64,000 bases of DNA from Sphingopyxis sp. (GTDB lineage Bacteria > Pseudomonadota > Alphaproteobacteria > Sphingomonadales > Sphingomonadaceae): assembly GCF_016704835.1 (NCBI RefSeq), contig NZ_JADIZJ010000009.1:44939-108938 (forward strand). Reading direction: 5' to 3'. The translations under genes were made by a program, and so were the position numbers. The notes under the pieces are model-generated. The model was not told the DNA's origin. It saw nothing but the letters and a program-made list of their open reading frames with translations, and searched no databases. Positions 7,452 through 16,172 of the stretch are shown here, in pieces. How positions within the stretch are numbered: position 1 is the stretch's first letter; every line of letters begins with the position of its first letter.

Positions 7452-9686
7452 TTAGAACGCATAATCAACCCGAACCCCGACCGTCCGCGGCTTCGTGTAA
7501 GCGGTGGTCGGGCTCACGCCGATGAATCCCGGGGTCAGATAGATGTTGTTGCGTTCGACATTGTCTTCGAGGTTGGTGACATAGGCGGTGAAGCGCAGCC
7601 CGACGTCATCGAGGCGATAGGTCGCCGTGAGGTCGGTCTTGGTGTTCGCCTCGACGCGGTCGATATTGCGGTTATTGAATTCGCGCAGGAAGAAATCGCT
7701 GTGAAAGTTGCTGTTGGCGGCCAGCGTCAGCGTCCCCGCCCCCAGCGTCGTTTCATATTGCAGCCCGAGATTGACCGTGTGTTTCGAAACGAAGGGCAGA
7801 CGGTTACCCGACAGATCGAGCGCCGGTCCCGGCCCAGCGAGCGGGTCGCGGTTGACATATTCGTCGAAGGTCGCGTCGATATAGGAATAGCCCGCGGTAA
7901 ACAGGAAGCCCGGCGTTAGCTCCCACTGCGTATCGAGTTCGACGCCCCAGATCGTGCTCGCCGCTGCATTGGTGGTGAACTGACCCGGGGTGACGCCATC
8001 GGCGGCGACGCCGAGCGTGGTCAGCTGCAGATCGGTATAATCATAGTAGAAGGCATCGACGTTGATCCGCGCCGTCCGGTCGAAAAGATCGGACTTGATT
8101 CCCGCTTCATAGGCCGTGATCGTCTCGGGATTATAGGGCCGTCCGTCGGACGACAGGTTGAACCCGCCGGCCTTGTAGCCGTTCGATACACTGGCATAGG
8201 CAAAGACATCGGGTGTCACATCATATTCCAGACCGACCTTCCACGTCACCTTGTCGAATTTCACATCGGCCGGGAATTGGGCATTGGGGAGATCGGGCGG
8301 GAAAGGTTGACCGAAATTGCCGAGGGTGATCTTGCGACCGTCCTTCTTGTCTTCAGTGTAGCGAATGCCCCCGGTCACTCGGAAGGCATCGGACAGCGCA
8401 TAGGTCAGCGATGCGAAACCCGCGATCGTCGAACTGTTGCCAAACTCGTCGAGCAGGAAGTCGGGCAGGCTGATGATCCCGCCCGGTGTCAGCCCCTTGA
8501 GCCGCACGCGGCGCTGGATGTAGGTTTCTTCGTCGAAATAATAGCCGCCGAGGATCCAGCTGAACGGACCGTCCCCGGTCGATGACAGGCGCGCTTCGAC
8601 GCTCGTCGCCTTATTGTCCTGCGTCTTGTTGAAGATCGACACATCGACTGGCGAACCGTCAAAATCCTGCTGGTTGCTGGTGTCCTGCCACATGCGGCCG
8701 ACCTGGAGATAGGCCTCCACCCCTCCAAAATCCTTGCGCAGCCGCGCGAAGGCCAGCTTGGTCTCGACATTGAGGAAGGCGGGCGCGTCGATGTCGGTGA
8801 CCAGCGGATCCGCAATTAGCGGTGGCAGCGTGCGCAGCAGCGCCTGCGTCGGCGGCGGCCCACCGATGTTGCGGGTCAGAAACTGGTTGGCGGTGCCGCT
8901 GCCCTTCAGCTTCGAATAAAGGCCGTAAAGGAGCAACTCGACGCTATCGAGATCGCCGACCTTGATCTGGCCGCGCACCGTGAGATCCCCTTTCGACCCG
9001 TAAAGATCGGGGCCGCTCAGATTCTTCACATAACCATCTTCCTCGGTATAGACCGCCGAGATTCGTGCCGCGGCGACATCGCCGAGCGGCGCGTTGAGCC
9101 AGCCGCGCACCTCCCAGAGATTACGCGAGCCATAGCTCGCCCCGACCTCGCCTTCGATACCGCGCGTCGTCGGCTCGTTGGAAATGACGTTGATGACGCC
9201 GCCGGTGGCATTGCGGCCGTAAAGCGTTCCCTGGGGTCCGCGCAGCACTTCGACGCGGTTGACGTCGTAGAAGACTGCGCTGCCACCGGCTGGGCGCGAG
9301 AGGTAGAAATTGTCCTGATAGAAGGCGACGCCATTGTCGGTGATCGAGCTGGTCCCCTGGATCCCGATCCCGCGCAGCGTGATCTTCACCCCGTCCTGCT
9401 CCTGGCCAACGCGAAGGTTCGGCACGTAGCTTTGTAGATTCGAGACATCGTCGATCCCGCGCTCTTCCATCGCGCCGCCACCGATCGCCGAGATGGCGAG
9501 CGGCGTATCCTGCAACGATGCCTCGCGCTTGTTGGCGGTGACGATGATTTCCTCGATGCCATAGCTGGTGTCGCTCGCCGCCGCGGCCTCATCAGCCACG
9601 GTTCCGTCCTGTGCAGACACGGGTGCCGCGAGGCTCACCGCCAACGCAAACAGGCTGGCAGACACGGTCTTTGCAATTTTGGTCAT
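7452..9686 (-). CDS. TonB-dependent outer-membrane receptor
   Basis: 744 residues with a signal peptide (ALAVSLAAPVSAQ), a TonB box region (IEEIIVTANKR), a plug domain (SNLQSYVPNLRVGQ, EVLRGPQGTLYGRNATGG) and a 22-strand-type barrel ending in the aromatic YAF terminus. Start ATG 9686 is preceded by GGGAGAGG. Receptors of this sphingomonad class import bulky substrates such as plant or aromatic compounds and lignin fragments. It lies downstream of the Baeyer-Villiger monooxygenase gene with a 96-bp gap that holds a CTAGCATACAAG box, so it probably brings in the substrate of this locus. The ligand is not known. Confidence 0.93.
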   Translation of the reverse strand: MTKIAKTVSASLFALAVSLAAPVSAQDGTVADEAAAASDTSYGIEEIIVTANKREASLQDTPLAISAIGGGAMEERGIDDVSNLQSYVPNLRVGQEQDGVKITLRGIGIQGTSSITDNGVAFYQDNFYLSRPAGGSAVFYDVNRVEVLRGPQGTLYGRNATGGVINVISNEPTTRGIEGEVGASYGSRNLWEVRGWLNAPLGDVAAARISAVYTEEDGYVKNLSGPDLYGSKGDLTVRGQIKVGDLDSVELLLYGLYSKLKGSGTANQFLTRNIGGPPPTQALLRTLPPLIADPLVTDIDAPAFLNVETKLAFARLRKDFGGVEAYLQVGRMWQDTSNQQDFDGSPVDVSIFNKTQDNKATSVEARLSSTGDGPFSWILGGYYFDEETYIQRRVRLKGLTPGGIISLPDFLLDEFGNSSTIAGFASLTYALSDAFRVTGGIRYTEDKKDGRKITLGNFGQPFPPDLPNAQFPADVKFDKVTWKVGLEYDVTPDVFAYASVSNGYKAGGFNLSSDGRPYNPETITAYEAGIKSDLFDRTARINVDAFYYDYTDLQLTTLGVAADGVTPGQFTTNAAASTIWGVELDTQWELTPGFLFTAGYSYIDATFDEYVNRDPLAGPGPALDLSGNRLPFVSKHTVNLGLQYETTLGAGTLTLAANSNFHSDFFLREFNNRNIDRVEANTKTDLTATYRLDDVGLRFTAYVTNLEDNVERNNIYLTPGFIGVSPTTAYTKPRTVGVRVDYAF

Positions 9687-9731
9687 TATTCCTCTCCCTT
9701 GGTCGGCCTTCTGCGAGCCATTTGATAAATA

Positions 9732-9743
9732 CTAGCATACAAG
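9732..9743. promoter_or_regulatory. GntR-type operator box 1 (upstream of TonB receptor)
   Basis: CTAGCATACAAG reads CTTGTATGCTAG on the minus strand and fits CTTRYATGCWAG, shared with the sites at 11720 and 12569. It sits 46 bp before the receptor start. It is followed by a short GGACGCGC tandem at 9752-9773. Confidence 0.5.
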
Positions 9744-9782
9744 TTTTTGACGGACGCGCGGACGCGCGGACGCCGCGGCCGT

Positions 9783-11608
9783 TCAGGCAGCGTCGCTGGC
9801 GCGTGGTGTCACCACCGTGTCGCGCTGCATGTCCTGCTGTCGCCAGTGGGCGATAACCCGCTCATATTCGAGCGGTCCGCCGCCATAGGTGCCGCCGACA
9901 TAGGTCGGCTTGTCGCTGAACTGGCCCTCGTTGTTGAGAAAGCCCGGCGTACATTCCTCGTAGAAATGCTGGTGATCGACATGCTTGGCTTCGAGTTCCG
10001 CATGCCAACGTTCTTCTGCCTCTCGTGTGACTTCGCAGCTGTGGACGTCGTCGGCGAGACAGCCTGCGATGATCGCCACTGCATGCTCGGCCTGCATGAG
10101 CAAAGTATGCGTGAAGTTGAACGCGGTGGTGCCTTGCGACGTCCCGCCGACGATATGGAAATTGGGAAAGCCGCTGAACTGGGTGCCGTGAAGGCTGCGA
10201 AGTTCGCCGTCCCATTTCTGGTCGAGCGTGATGCCGCCGCGCCCGGTCACGCGGTATTCGCCGACCTTGTGCGGCGCCGCGCCGACGTCGAAACCCGTCG
10301 CCAGCACGATGCAATCCACGGCGATATGCTCGCCATTCGCGACGACGCCGTCCGCGGTAATGCGCTCGACGCCGCCGCCGTCGGTGTCGATCAGTTCGAC
10401 ATTGGGCTGGTTGAAAACCTTCAGAAATTCGTCGCTGAACAGCGGGCGTTTGCAGAGGAAGTTATACCAGGGCTTCAGCTTCTCGGCGAGCGCCGGATCG
10501 CTGATCTCAGCCGCGACCCGCGCGCGGATCGCTTCCATCTTTTCATAATCGGACTGTTGCATGGCGGCATGCGGATCGGCAGCGGCGCCCTCGCCCTTCG
10601 CCTGATGCATCAGTTCGCCGAAGCGGAGCCAGAGATCGCCCCAGCGGTCGCCGACGAGATTCTCGGCGACCGGGCGCCCTGAGACGACTTCGAGAAAATT
10701 TTCCATCCGCTTGCGCTGCCACCCCGGCGCCTGGCTCGAAAACCAGGCTTTATCTGCGGGGCTGTTTTCGCGGACGTCGATCGCCGAGGGCGTACGCTGG
10801 ATAACGTATAGCTTCTCGGCGTGTTCGGCGAGCTTGGGGACGATCTGCACCGCGGTGGCGCCGGTACCAATCACCGCCACCCGCTTGTCGGCAAGCTTGG
10901 TCAATCCCCCCGCCGACGATCCGCCGGTATAATCATAGTCCCAGCGTGCCGAGTGGAACATCCGGCCCTTGAAGTCGCGTATGCCTGATATGCCGGGCAA
11001 TTTGACCTTCGCGAGGGGTCCCTGACTGACACAAACGAAGCGCGCGAGGATGCGGTCTCCCCGATTTGTGGCGACCGACCAAAGGCCCGCGACATCGTCC
11101 CAGCGCATGTCATCGACTTTCGTCTGGAACAGCGATCTTTCGTAGAGGCCGAAATGCCGACCGATGGCTTTGGCATGCTCGAAGATTTCGGCGCCCGTCG
11201 CGTAGCGCTCCATCGGCACGGTGCCGACTTCCTCGATGAGCGGCATGTAGATGGCGGCCTCGATGTCGCAGCGCACGCCCGGATAGCGGTTCCAATACCA
11301 CGTGCCGCCGAAGTCCCCCGCCTGCTCGACCAGCAGGAACGATCCAATGCCGGCGCGAACCAGTTCGGCACCGGTCAGAAGGCCCCGAAACCGCCTCCGA
11401 CGATCAGCACGTCAACGCGGCGCTCGACCGGCTCGCGCGTATAACCGGGTTCAACATAGGGATCGGCGACGAAATCCGAAAATTCGCCGCGCGCCTCGAT
11501 ATACTGCGCCTCGCCGTCGCCGCGCAGGCGCTTGTCGCGCTCTGCAAGATAGCGCCGACGCAGCGCCTCCGCGTCAAACGACTGCGGTGCTGCTTCATGC
11601 GTCGACAT
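9783..11608 (-). pseudogene. Flavin-binding Baeyer-Villiger-type monooxygenase, frame broken in a C4 run at 11383
   Basis: Start ATG 11608 (MSTHEAAPQSF) follows GGAGAGG. The FAD motif VLIVGGGFG is interrupted: the frame stops three codons later, while the next frame continues perfectly with LLTGAELVRAGIG and GTWYWNRYPGVRCD. One G (C on the plus strand) is missing from the run at 11383-11386, so sequence error is likely. The restored protein has about 608 residues. It shows the Baeyer-Villiger fingerprint F-x-G-x-x-x-H-x-x-x-W (FKGRMFHSARW) and an NADPH-binding IGTGATAVQIVP. It would insert oxygen next to a ketone, giving an ester or lactone. The C-terminal 497 residues are intact. Confidence 0.85.
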
Positions 11609-11719
11609 ATCGATCCTCTCCAAACTGCTGCCAAGGTTACCCGGCGACGGACCTTCGCGATCGCGGCACGTCGTTTTCGATTCGCGCCGCGTTGTCGAAC
11701 AGTTCTAGTCGCAAGCTAG

Positions 11720-11731
11720 CTTACATGCAAG
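11720..11731. promoter_or_regulatory. GntR-type operator box 2
   Basis: CTTACATGCAAG, matching CTTRYATGCWAG. It is embedded in a longer dyad (CTAGC-TTACATGCAAGTATG-TTAG) between the end of the GntR gene and the start of the monooxygenase gene, which follows on the same strand. Confidence 0.5.
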
Positions 11732-11747
11732 TATGTTAGATGGGATT

Positions 11748-12443
11748 TCAGCGCAGACCCTTCGAGACCCAATGTGCGATATCGGCAATATGCGCCTCTG
11801 CCAGCGTGCGCGCCCGCGACGGCGATTTGGCGGCAATCGCCTCGATAATGTCGTCATGTTCCTTGGCCGCGTCGCCCATGAAGCTGGGGAAGCCGACCGA
11901 CTGATTGATGAAAAAATCGGACATGTTGAAATTGCTCGCGGCCCGTTCGTCGACGAAGGGCGACTGCGCCATATCGTGGATGAGCTGATGGAAACGGCGA
12001 TTGAGCAAAGTATATTCGGAGCCATGCTCGCCCGAGGCAAAATCAATGCCCATGATCTGGTCCTGAAGCCGCCGAAGATCGCGCAGCTGCGCGTCGGTCC
12101 GCCGGGCGGCCGCCAGCTCGGCAAGTAGCCCCTCCATGCGCTCGAACATCAGGTAGAAATCGGCGATTTCTTCGCGGCCGGGATTGGCCACCGCGCAGCC
12201 GACCTGCGGAATGATCCGGACAAAGCCTTCAGCTTCGAGCCGATTGAGCGCCGCCATGATCGGCTGACGGCTCGCATCGGTATCAGCCGCAATCTCTTTT
12301 ACCGAGAGACGTTGCCCGAAGCGATATTGCGCCGTGACGAGCCGGCTCACCAGCAACTCGTAAACCTCATCCTTCTTATTCACGCGAGACGCCTTTTCGA
12401 TCGCTTGCATTCCAGAACGGAAGCGTGCGCCATAACGCGACAT
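11748..12443 (-). CDS. GntR-family (FCD) transcriptional regulator
   Basis: 231 residues from ATG 12443 (MSRYGARFRSG); the frame is open to 12569 but family similarity begins only with NKKDEVYELLVSRL. Winged helix: RLSVKEIAADTDASRQPIMAALNRLEAEGFV. The C-terminal all-helical FCD domain follows (EEIADFYLMFERMEG, NRRFHQLIHDMA), which usually binds a carboxylate through metal-holding His/Asp. It lies between the monooxygenase/TonB genes and the hydrolase operon. Three copies of a shared palindromic box flank this group, so it is the likely local regulator. Confidence 0.88.
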   Translation of the reverse strand: MSRYGARFRSGMQAIEKASRVNKKDEVYELLVSRLVTAQYRFGQRLSVKEIAADTDASRQPIMAALNRLEAEGFVRIIPQVGCAVANPGREEIADFYLMFERMEGLLAELAAARRTDAQLRDLRRLQDQIMGIDFASGEHGSEYTLLNRRFHQLIHDMAQSPFVDERAASNFNMSDFFINQSVGFPSFMGDAAKEHDDIIEAIAAKSPSRARTLAEAHIADIAHWVSKGLR

Positions 12444-12568
12444 GGCAGCTCTACGCAATAATCTTCGCCAATTGGCTCCGAATGCGGGTTGCTGTTGCCG
12501 TTTATCGGGCATGCCGGCACCGTCGCTCCGCCCGTCCCCGATCAAACAGGCAGGGTTTACACGGTTCA

Positions 12569-12580
12569 CTTACATGCTAG
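12569..12580. promoter_or_regulatory. GntR-type operator box 3 (upstream of hydrolase operon)
   Basis: CTTACATGCTAG, 31 bp before the hydrolase ATG and 126 bp before the divergent GntR start. Same CTTRYATGCWAG pattern as boxes at 9732 and 11720. Confidence 0.5.
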
Positions 12581-12610
12581 GATGCTTCGAATCAGAATTG
12601 GGAGACGATT

Positions 12611-13495
12611 ATGTTCTTGTGGCCGGAAATCGCGTCGGGAACGATTCGGCTGGGCTATGTCCAGGCCGGGCCTGTGCGCACCCGCTATGTCGAGGCGGGC
12701 GACCCGTCGGCCGACGAGGCGGTCGTCTTCATCCCGGGGACCGGGGGGCATCTTGAGGCGTTCACGCGCAACCTGCTGCCCCATGCGGCGCATTTTCGCA
12801 CGATCGCGCTCGACATGGTCGGCCATGGTTACAGCGACAAGCCCGACCATGATTATGAGATCCGCCACTATGTGCAGCATCTGCTCGATTTCTGCGACGC
12901 GCTCGGCCTGGCCCGCATCCATGTCCATGGCGAGTCGCTCGGCGGCTGGATCGCGGCTCAGTTCGCGATCGATCATCCCGAGCGAACCGCGTCGCTGACC
13001 CTCAACACCGCTGGCGGCCTCAACACCGACCCCAAAGTAATGGAGCGCGTCTATAACGTCACCATGAAAGCGGTCGCCGAGGCGAGCCCCGACACCGTCC
13101 GCGCCCGCCTCGAGTGGCTGATGAATGATCCGGCGCGGGTCACCGACGATCTCGTCGAACTTCGCCTCGCCATCTATTCCCAGCCCGGTTTCCTCCAGGC
13201 GATGAAGCATATCCTCTGCCTGCAGGACATGGACATCCGGATGCGCAACGTCCTCACCGACGAGAGCCTCACATCCATCGCGGCGCCCACGCTGGTGATC
13301 TGGACCGACCATGATCCCACGGCGCCCGTGGCCACCGGCGAGCGTTTCGTCGCGGCGATCCCGCGCGCCGAACCGCTCGTCGTGATGGAAGATTGCGCGC
13401 ACTGGCCGCAGTGGGAAAAGGCCGATGCCTTCAACGCGCTGCATATCGAATTCCTGCTTCGTCACGCCGCGTCGCCGGCGAGCGCGGCCGCCTGA
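12611..13495 (+). CDS. Alpha/beta hydrolase, meta-cleavage product (C-C bond) hydrolase type
   Basis: 294 residues; GGGAG at 6-base spacing precedes ATG 12611. Oxyanion-side GTGGHLEAF, nucleophile elbow HGESLGGW (Ser), acid in WTDHDPTAP (Asp) and final His in CAHWPQWEKADAFN form the catalytic triad. The fold and motif order fit the BphD/MhpC/HsaD group that splits ring-fission products such as 2-hydroxymuconic semialdehydes. It is followed 15 bp later by an MhpB-type dioxygenase, which makes the substrate class clear, although the exact compound is not. Confidence 0.85.
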   Translation: MFLWPEIASGTIRLGYVQAGPVRTRYVEAGDPSADEAVVFIPGTGGHLEAFTRNLLPHAAHFRTIALDMVGHGYSDKPDHDYEIRHYVQHLLDFCDALGLARIHVHGESLGGWIAAQFAIDHPERTASLTLNTAGGLNTDPKVMERVYNVTMKAVAEASPDTVRARLEWLMNDPARVTDDLVELRLAIYSQPGFLQAMKHILCLQDMDIRMRNVLTDESLTSIAAPTLVIWTDHDPTAPVATGERFVAAIPRAEPLVVMEDCAHWPQWEKADAFNALHIEFLLRHAASPASAAA

Positions 13496-13510
13496 AAGCT
13501 CGTCCCGGCC

Positions 13511-14452
13511 ATGACTGTTCGCCTTATCTGTGCATCGCACACCCCGTTGATGGACCATGTCGAGGCCGATCCGGCGATCGACGCCGAAGTCCGCTCGGCC
13601 TTCGCCCGCCTTGGCGATGAAGTTCGCGCTTTTGACCCCGAACTGGTGATCCAGTTCGCGCCCGACCATTTCAAGGGCTTCTTCTACGACATGCTCCCGC
13701 CGTTTACCGTCGGCATCCGTGCCGAGGCGATTGGCGACTATGACATCGGCAGCGGCTCCTTCGATGTACCCGAGGCGCTCGCGCTGGACTGCATCCGCGC
13801 GCTCCATGCCGACGACGTCGATGTCGCCATGTCCTACCGGATGCAGGCCGATCACGGCTTCGCGCAGCTTCTCGTGCTGCTCGGCGGGCGCATCGATGCC
13901 TGGCCGGTGCTCCCAATCCATGTGAACTGCGCCGGGCCGCCGCTGCCATCGATCCGCCAGGTGCAGCGCCTCGGAACCGCGGTGGGTCACTGGGCCGCAG
14001 GGCTGGGCAAACGCGTATTGATCCTGGGATCGGGCGGTCTTTCGCACGATCCGCCGATCCCGAATATCGCGACCGCGCCCCCGCCGGTCGCCGAAATGTT
14101 GATCGCGGGACGTAACCCGCCGATGGAAGCGCGGCGCGCGCGCGAAGAAGCCAATTATGAGACGGCGCGCAAGCTGGCGCGCGGTGAAGGCGTCGCGACG
14201 CCGCTCGCGCCCGACTGGGACCGGGCCTTCATGGCGCAAATGGCCGCCGGCGATTTCACGACAATCGCGGCGATGGGCGAAGCCGAACTGACCCGCCTCG
14301 CCGGCTGCGGGGGCCATGAAGTGCGCAACTGGGTGGCGGCCTATGCCGCCATGGCCGCGGCTGGCCCGTTCACGCCGCGCCATATACTCTACCATCCGAT
14401 TCCGCAGTGGAATGCCGGAATGGGCATTGCCGCCGCCGAACCCGCTACCTGA
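13511..14452 (+). CDS. mhpB: 2,3-dihydroxyphenylpropionate 1,2-dioxygenase-like (LigB/MhpB class)
   Basis: 313 residues, matching MhpB in length. LigB-fold extradiol dioxygenase with His residues in CASHTPLMDHV and FAPDHFKGF, plus ADHGFAQLL and GSGGLSHDPP, all family hallmarks. It opens a catechol carrying a propionate-like side chain, using Fe(II). This type III enzyme is unrelated in fold to the VOC dioxygenases at 1-692 and 15091-16017. It sits directly between the C-C hydrolase and WrbA genes in a plus-strand operon. Confidence 0.9.
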   Translation: MTVRLICASHTPLMDHVEADPAIDAEVRSAFARLGDEVRAFDPELVIQFAPDHFKGFFYDMLPPFTVGIRAEAIGDYDIGSGSFDVPEALALDCIRALHADDVDVAMSYRMQADHGFAQLLVLLGGRIDAWPVLPIHVNCAGPPLPSIRQVQRLGTAVGHWAAGLGKRVLILGSGGLSHDPPIPNIATAPPPVAEMLIAGRNPPMEARRAREEANYETARKLARGEGVATPLAPDWDRAFMAQMAAGDFTTIAAMGEAELTRLAGCGGHEVRNWVAAYAAMAAAGPFTPRHILYHPIPQWNAGMGIAAAEPAT

Positions 14453-14466
14453 TCGAATGAATTTTT

Positions 14467-15066
14467 ATGACCCGCGTGCTGATCCTCTATTACTCGAGCT
14501 ATGGCCATATCGAAACCATGGCCGCCGCCGTCGCCGAAGGCGTCAACGCGGGCGGCGCCGAAGCAGTCGTCAAGCGTGTCCCCGAGACCGCGCCCGCCGA
14601 AGTGGCCGCAGCGGCGCATTTCAAGACCGATCAGGCCGCGCCGGTCTGCACCGTCGAAGAGCTTGTCGATTATGACGCGATCATCTTCGGTGTCCCGACC
14701 CGCTACGGCCGACTGCCTTCGCAGATGGCGGCCTTTCTCGACCAGACTGGCGGCCTGTGGGCGCGCGGCGCCCTTAACGGAAAAGTGGGCAGCGCGTTTG
14801 TTTCCACCGCCACCCAGCATGGCGGACAGGAAACCACGCTATTTTCGCTGATCACCAACATGCTTCATCTCGGCATGGTGGTGAGCGGACTGCCGTACAG
14901 CTTCCAGGGCCAGATGCGGCTCGACGAGATTACCGGCGCCTCACCTTATGGCGCGACGACGATCGCCGGGAGCAAGGGCGAGCGCCAGCCGTCGGACAAT
15001 GAGCTGGACGGCGCGCGCCATCAAGGCGAACTGGTCGCAAAGCTTGCCGCCAAGTTGGCGGCCTGA
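14467..15066 (+). CDS. wrbA: NAD(P)H:quinone oxidoreductase, WrbA type
   Basis: 199 residues, flavodoxin-like. The FMN phosphate loop is YYSSYGHIETMA. PTRYGRLPSQMAAFLDQTGG and STATQHGGQETTL are characteristic of WrbA. It reduces quinones by two electrons and so prevents redox cycling of catechols that oxidise during ring cleavage. Placement 14 bp after the MhpB-type gene supports a protective role in this pathway. Confidence 0.92.
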   Translation: MTRVLILYYSSYGHIETMAAAVAEGVNAGGAEAVVKRVPETAPAEVAAAAHFKTDQAAPVCTVEELVDYDAIIFGVPTRYGRLPSQMAAFLDQTGGLWARGALNGKVGSAFVSTATQHGGQETTLFSLITNMLHLGMVVSGLPYSFQGQMRLDEITGASPYGATTIAGSKGERQPSDNELDGARHQGELVAKLAAKLAA

Positions 15067-15090
15067 CGCGAGACCGACGGGAGAGACCAG

Positions 15091-16017
15091 ATGATCACCT
15101 CGCTGCAATATGTCGCGCTCGGAATCCCCGACCTCAAGGTCGGCGTCGATTTCTATGACGCCTTCGGCCTCGCCGCGACCGAACGGCCTGACCATGTCGC
15201 GATGCGCTGTCCCGGCCGCGATCAGGACCAGATCGTCCTTGTCGAGACGGGGCAGAACCGGAAGCTGCATCATTTTTCGCTGGGGACCGACGATGCCGGC
15301 CTCGCAGCGATCGCGCAGCGCTTGCAGGCGAAAGGGATCGAGCAGCTCGACCCACCCTATGCCGGCGCGCCGGGCGGTATCTGGTTCCGCGATCCGGAGG
15401 GAACGCTGGTCAATGTTCAAGTCTGCGACCCTGCACCCTGGCAAGGTGTCGATGCCGCGCCCGCGATCAACCGCCCAGGCGTGATCGCACGCAGCGGTGA
15501 CAAAGGCTGCCCGCCCTTCGGGCTGAGTCCACGCCCGCGCCGAATGGGCCATTTCATCCTGTTCGCGCGCAACGTGATCGCGCAATCCGCGTTTTATTGC
15601 GACACGCTGGGTTTCATCGTCAGCGACCGCATCACCGATGGATACGCTGCCTTCATGCGGCTGCCGGGCGACAGCGACCATCATGTGCTCGCCATGCTCA
15701 AATCGGACGCGCCGGGTTTCCACCATGCGAGCTTCGAGATGGCCAATATCGACGAAGCCGAAGTCGCCGCGGTACGCCTATACAACCAGGGCTATAAACA
15801 TGCGTGGGGGCCGGGACGCCATGGGGTCGGTTCCAACTACTTCCATTATTTCCGCGATCCGTGGAATGGCATGGCCGAATATTTCTACGACATGGATTAT
15901 ATCCCCGCCTCGTTTCAGTGGGAGGCTAAGGAATGGACCAAGAAGGATGGCATGTTTCTGTGGTCTGCCGACGGGCCACCGCCACCAGACTGCGGCCGCA
16001 ACTACGAGATCGATTAG
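15091..16017 (+). CDS. Two-domain extradiol dioxygenase (VOC fold)
   Basis: 308 residues; start follows GGGAGAGACC. Two VOC modules: the first about residues 5-115, the second about 150-270. Likely Fe(II) ligands are His in MGHFILF, His in FHHASFEM and Glu in GMAEYFYD. Length and layout resemble 2,3-dihydroxybiphenyl dioxygenase and related catechol dioxygenases. Together with the gene at 1-692 it gives the region two type I enzymes alongside the LigB type, suggesting several catechols or successive ring openings. Substrate unknown. Confidence 0.88.
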   Translation: MITSLQYVALGIPDLKVGVDFYDAFGLAATERPDHVAMRCPGRDQDQIVLVETGQNRKLHHFSLGTDDAGLAAIAQRLQAKGIEQLDPPYAGAPGGIWFRDPEGTLVNVQVCDPAPWQGVDAAPAINRPGVIARSGDKGCPPFGLSPRPRRMGHFILFARNVIAQSAFYCDTLGFIVSDRITDGYAAFMRLPGDSDHHVLAMLKSDAPGFHHASFEMANIDEAEVAAVRLYNQGYKHAWGPGRHGVGSNYFHYFRDPWNGMAEYFYDMDYIPASFQWEAKEWTKKDGMFLWSADGPPPPDCGRNYEID

Positions 16018-16033
16018 TCCCGCGAAAGCCCGG

Positions 16034-16055
16034 CCGCGGCGGTAACCGTCCGCGG
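16034..16055. terminator. Hairpin between convergent genes
   Basis: CCGCGGCGGT and ACCGTCCGCGG form a GC-rich stem with a one-base bulge, 17 bp after the dioxygenase stop and before the convergent esterase gene. It lacks a U-tract, so it is only a candidate terminator. Confidence 0.35.
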
Positions 16056-16172
16056 TCGTTCCAGGCGCCGTAGGTAACCGGTTGAACGAGGAGGTACAAT
16101 CCGGCCGTGTACAAGCCGCGCTTGAATAAGCTCAAAATTGCGTACGGGTGTGGGGTGTTTCCGCCCGATGGA

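Noticed and set aside
9752..9773. GGACGCGC tandem repeat
   Set aside because: Only about two and a half copies of a GC-rich unit; not long enough to call a repeat locus, and no role is evident.
12566..14395. A 609-codon open frame on the minus strand
   Set aside because: It lies opposite the C-C hydrolase and MhpB-type genes, which have complete catalytic motifs; no family similarity is visible.
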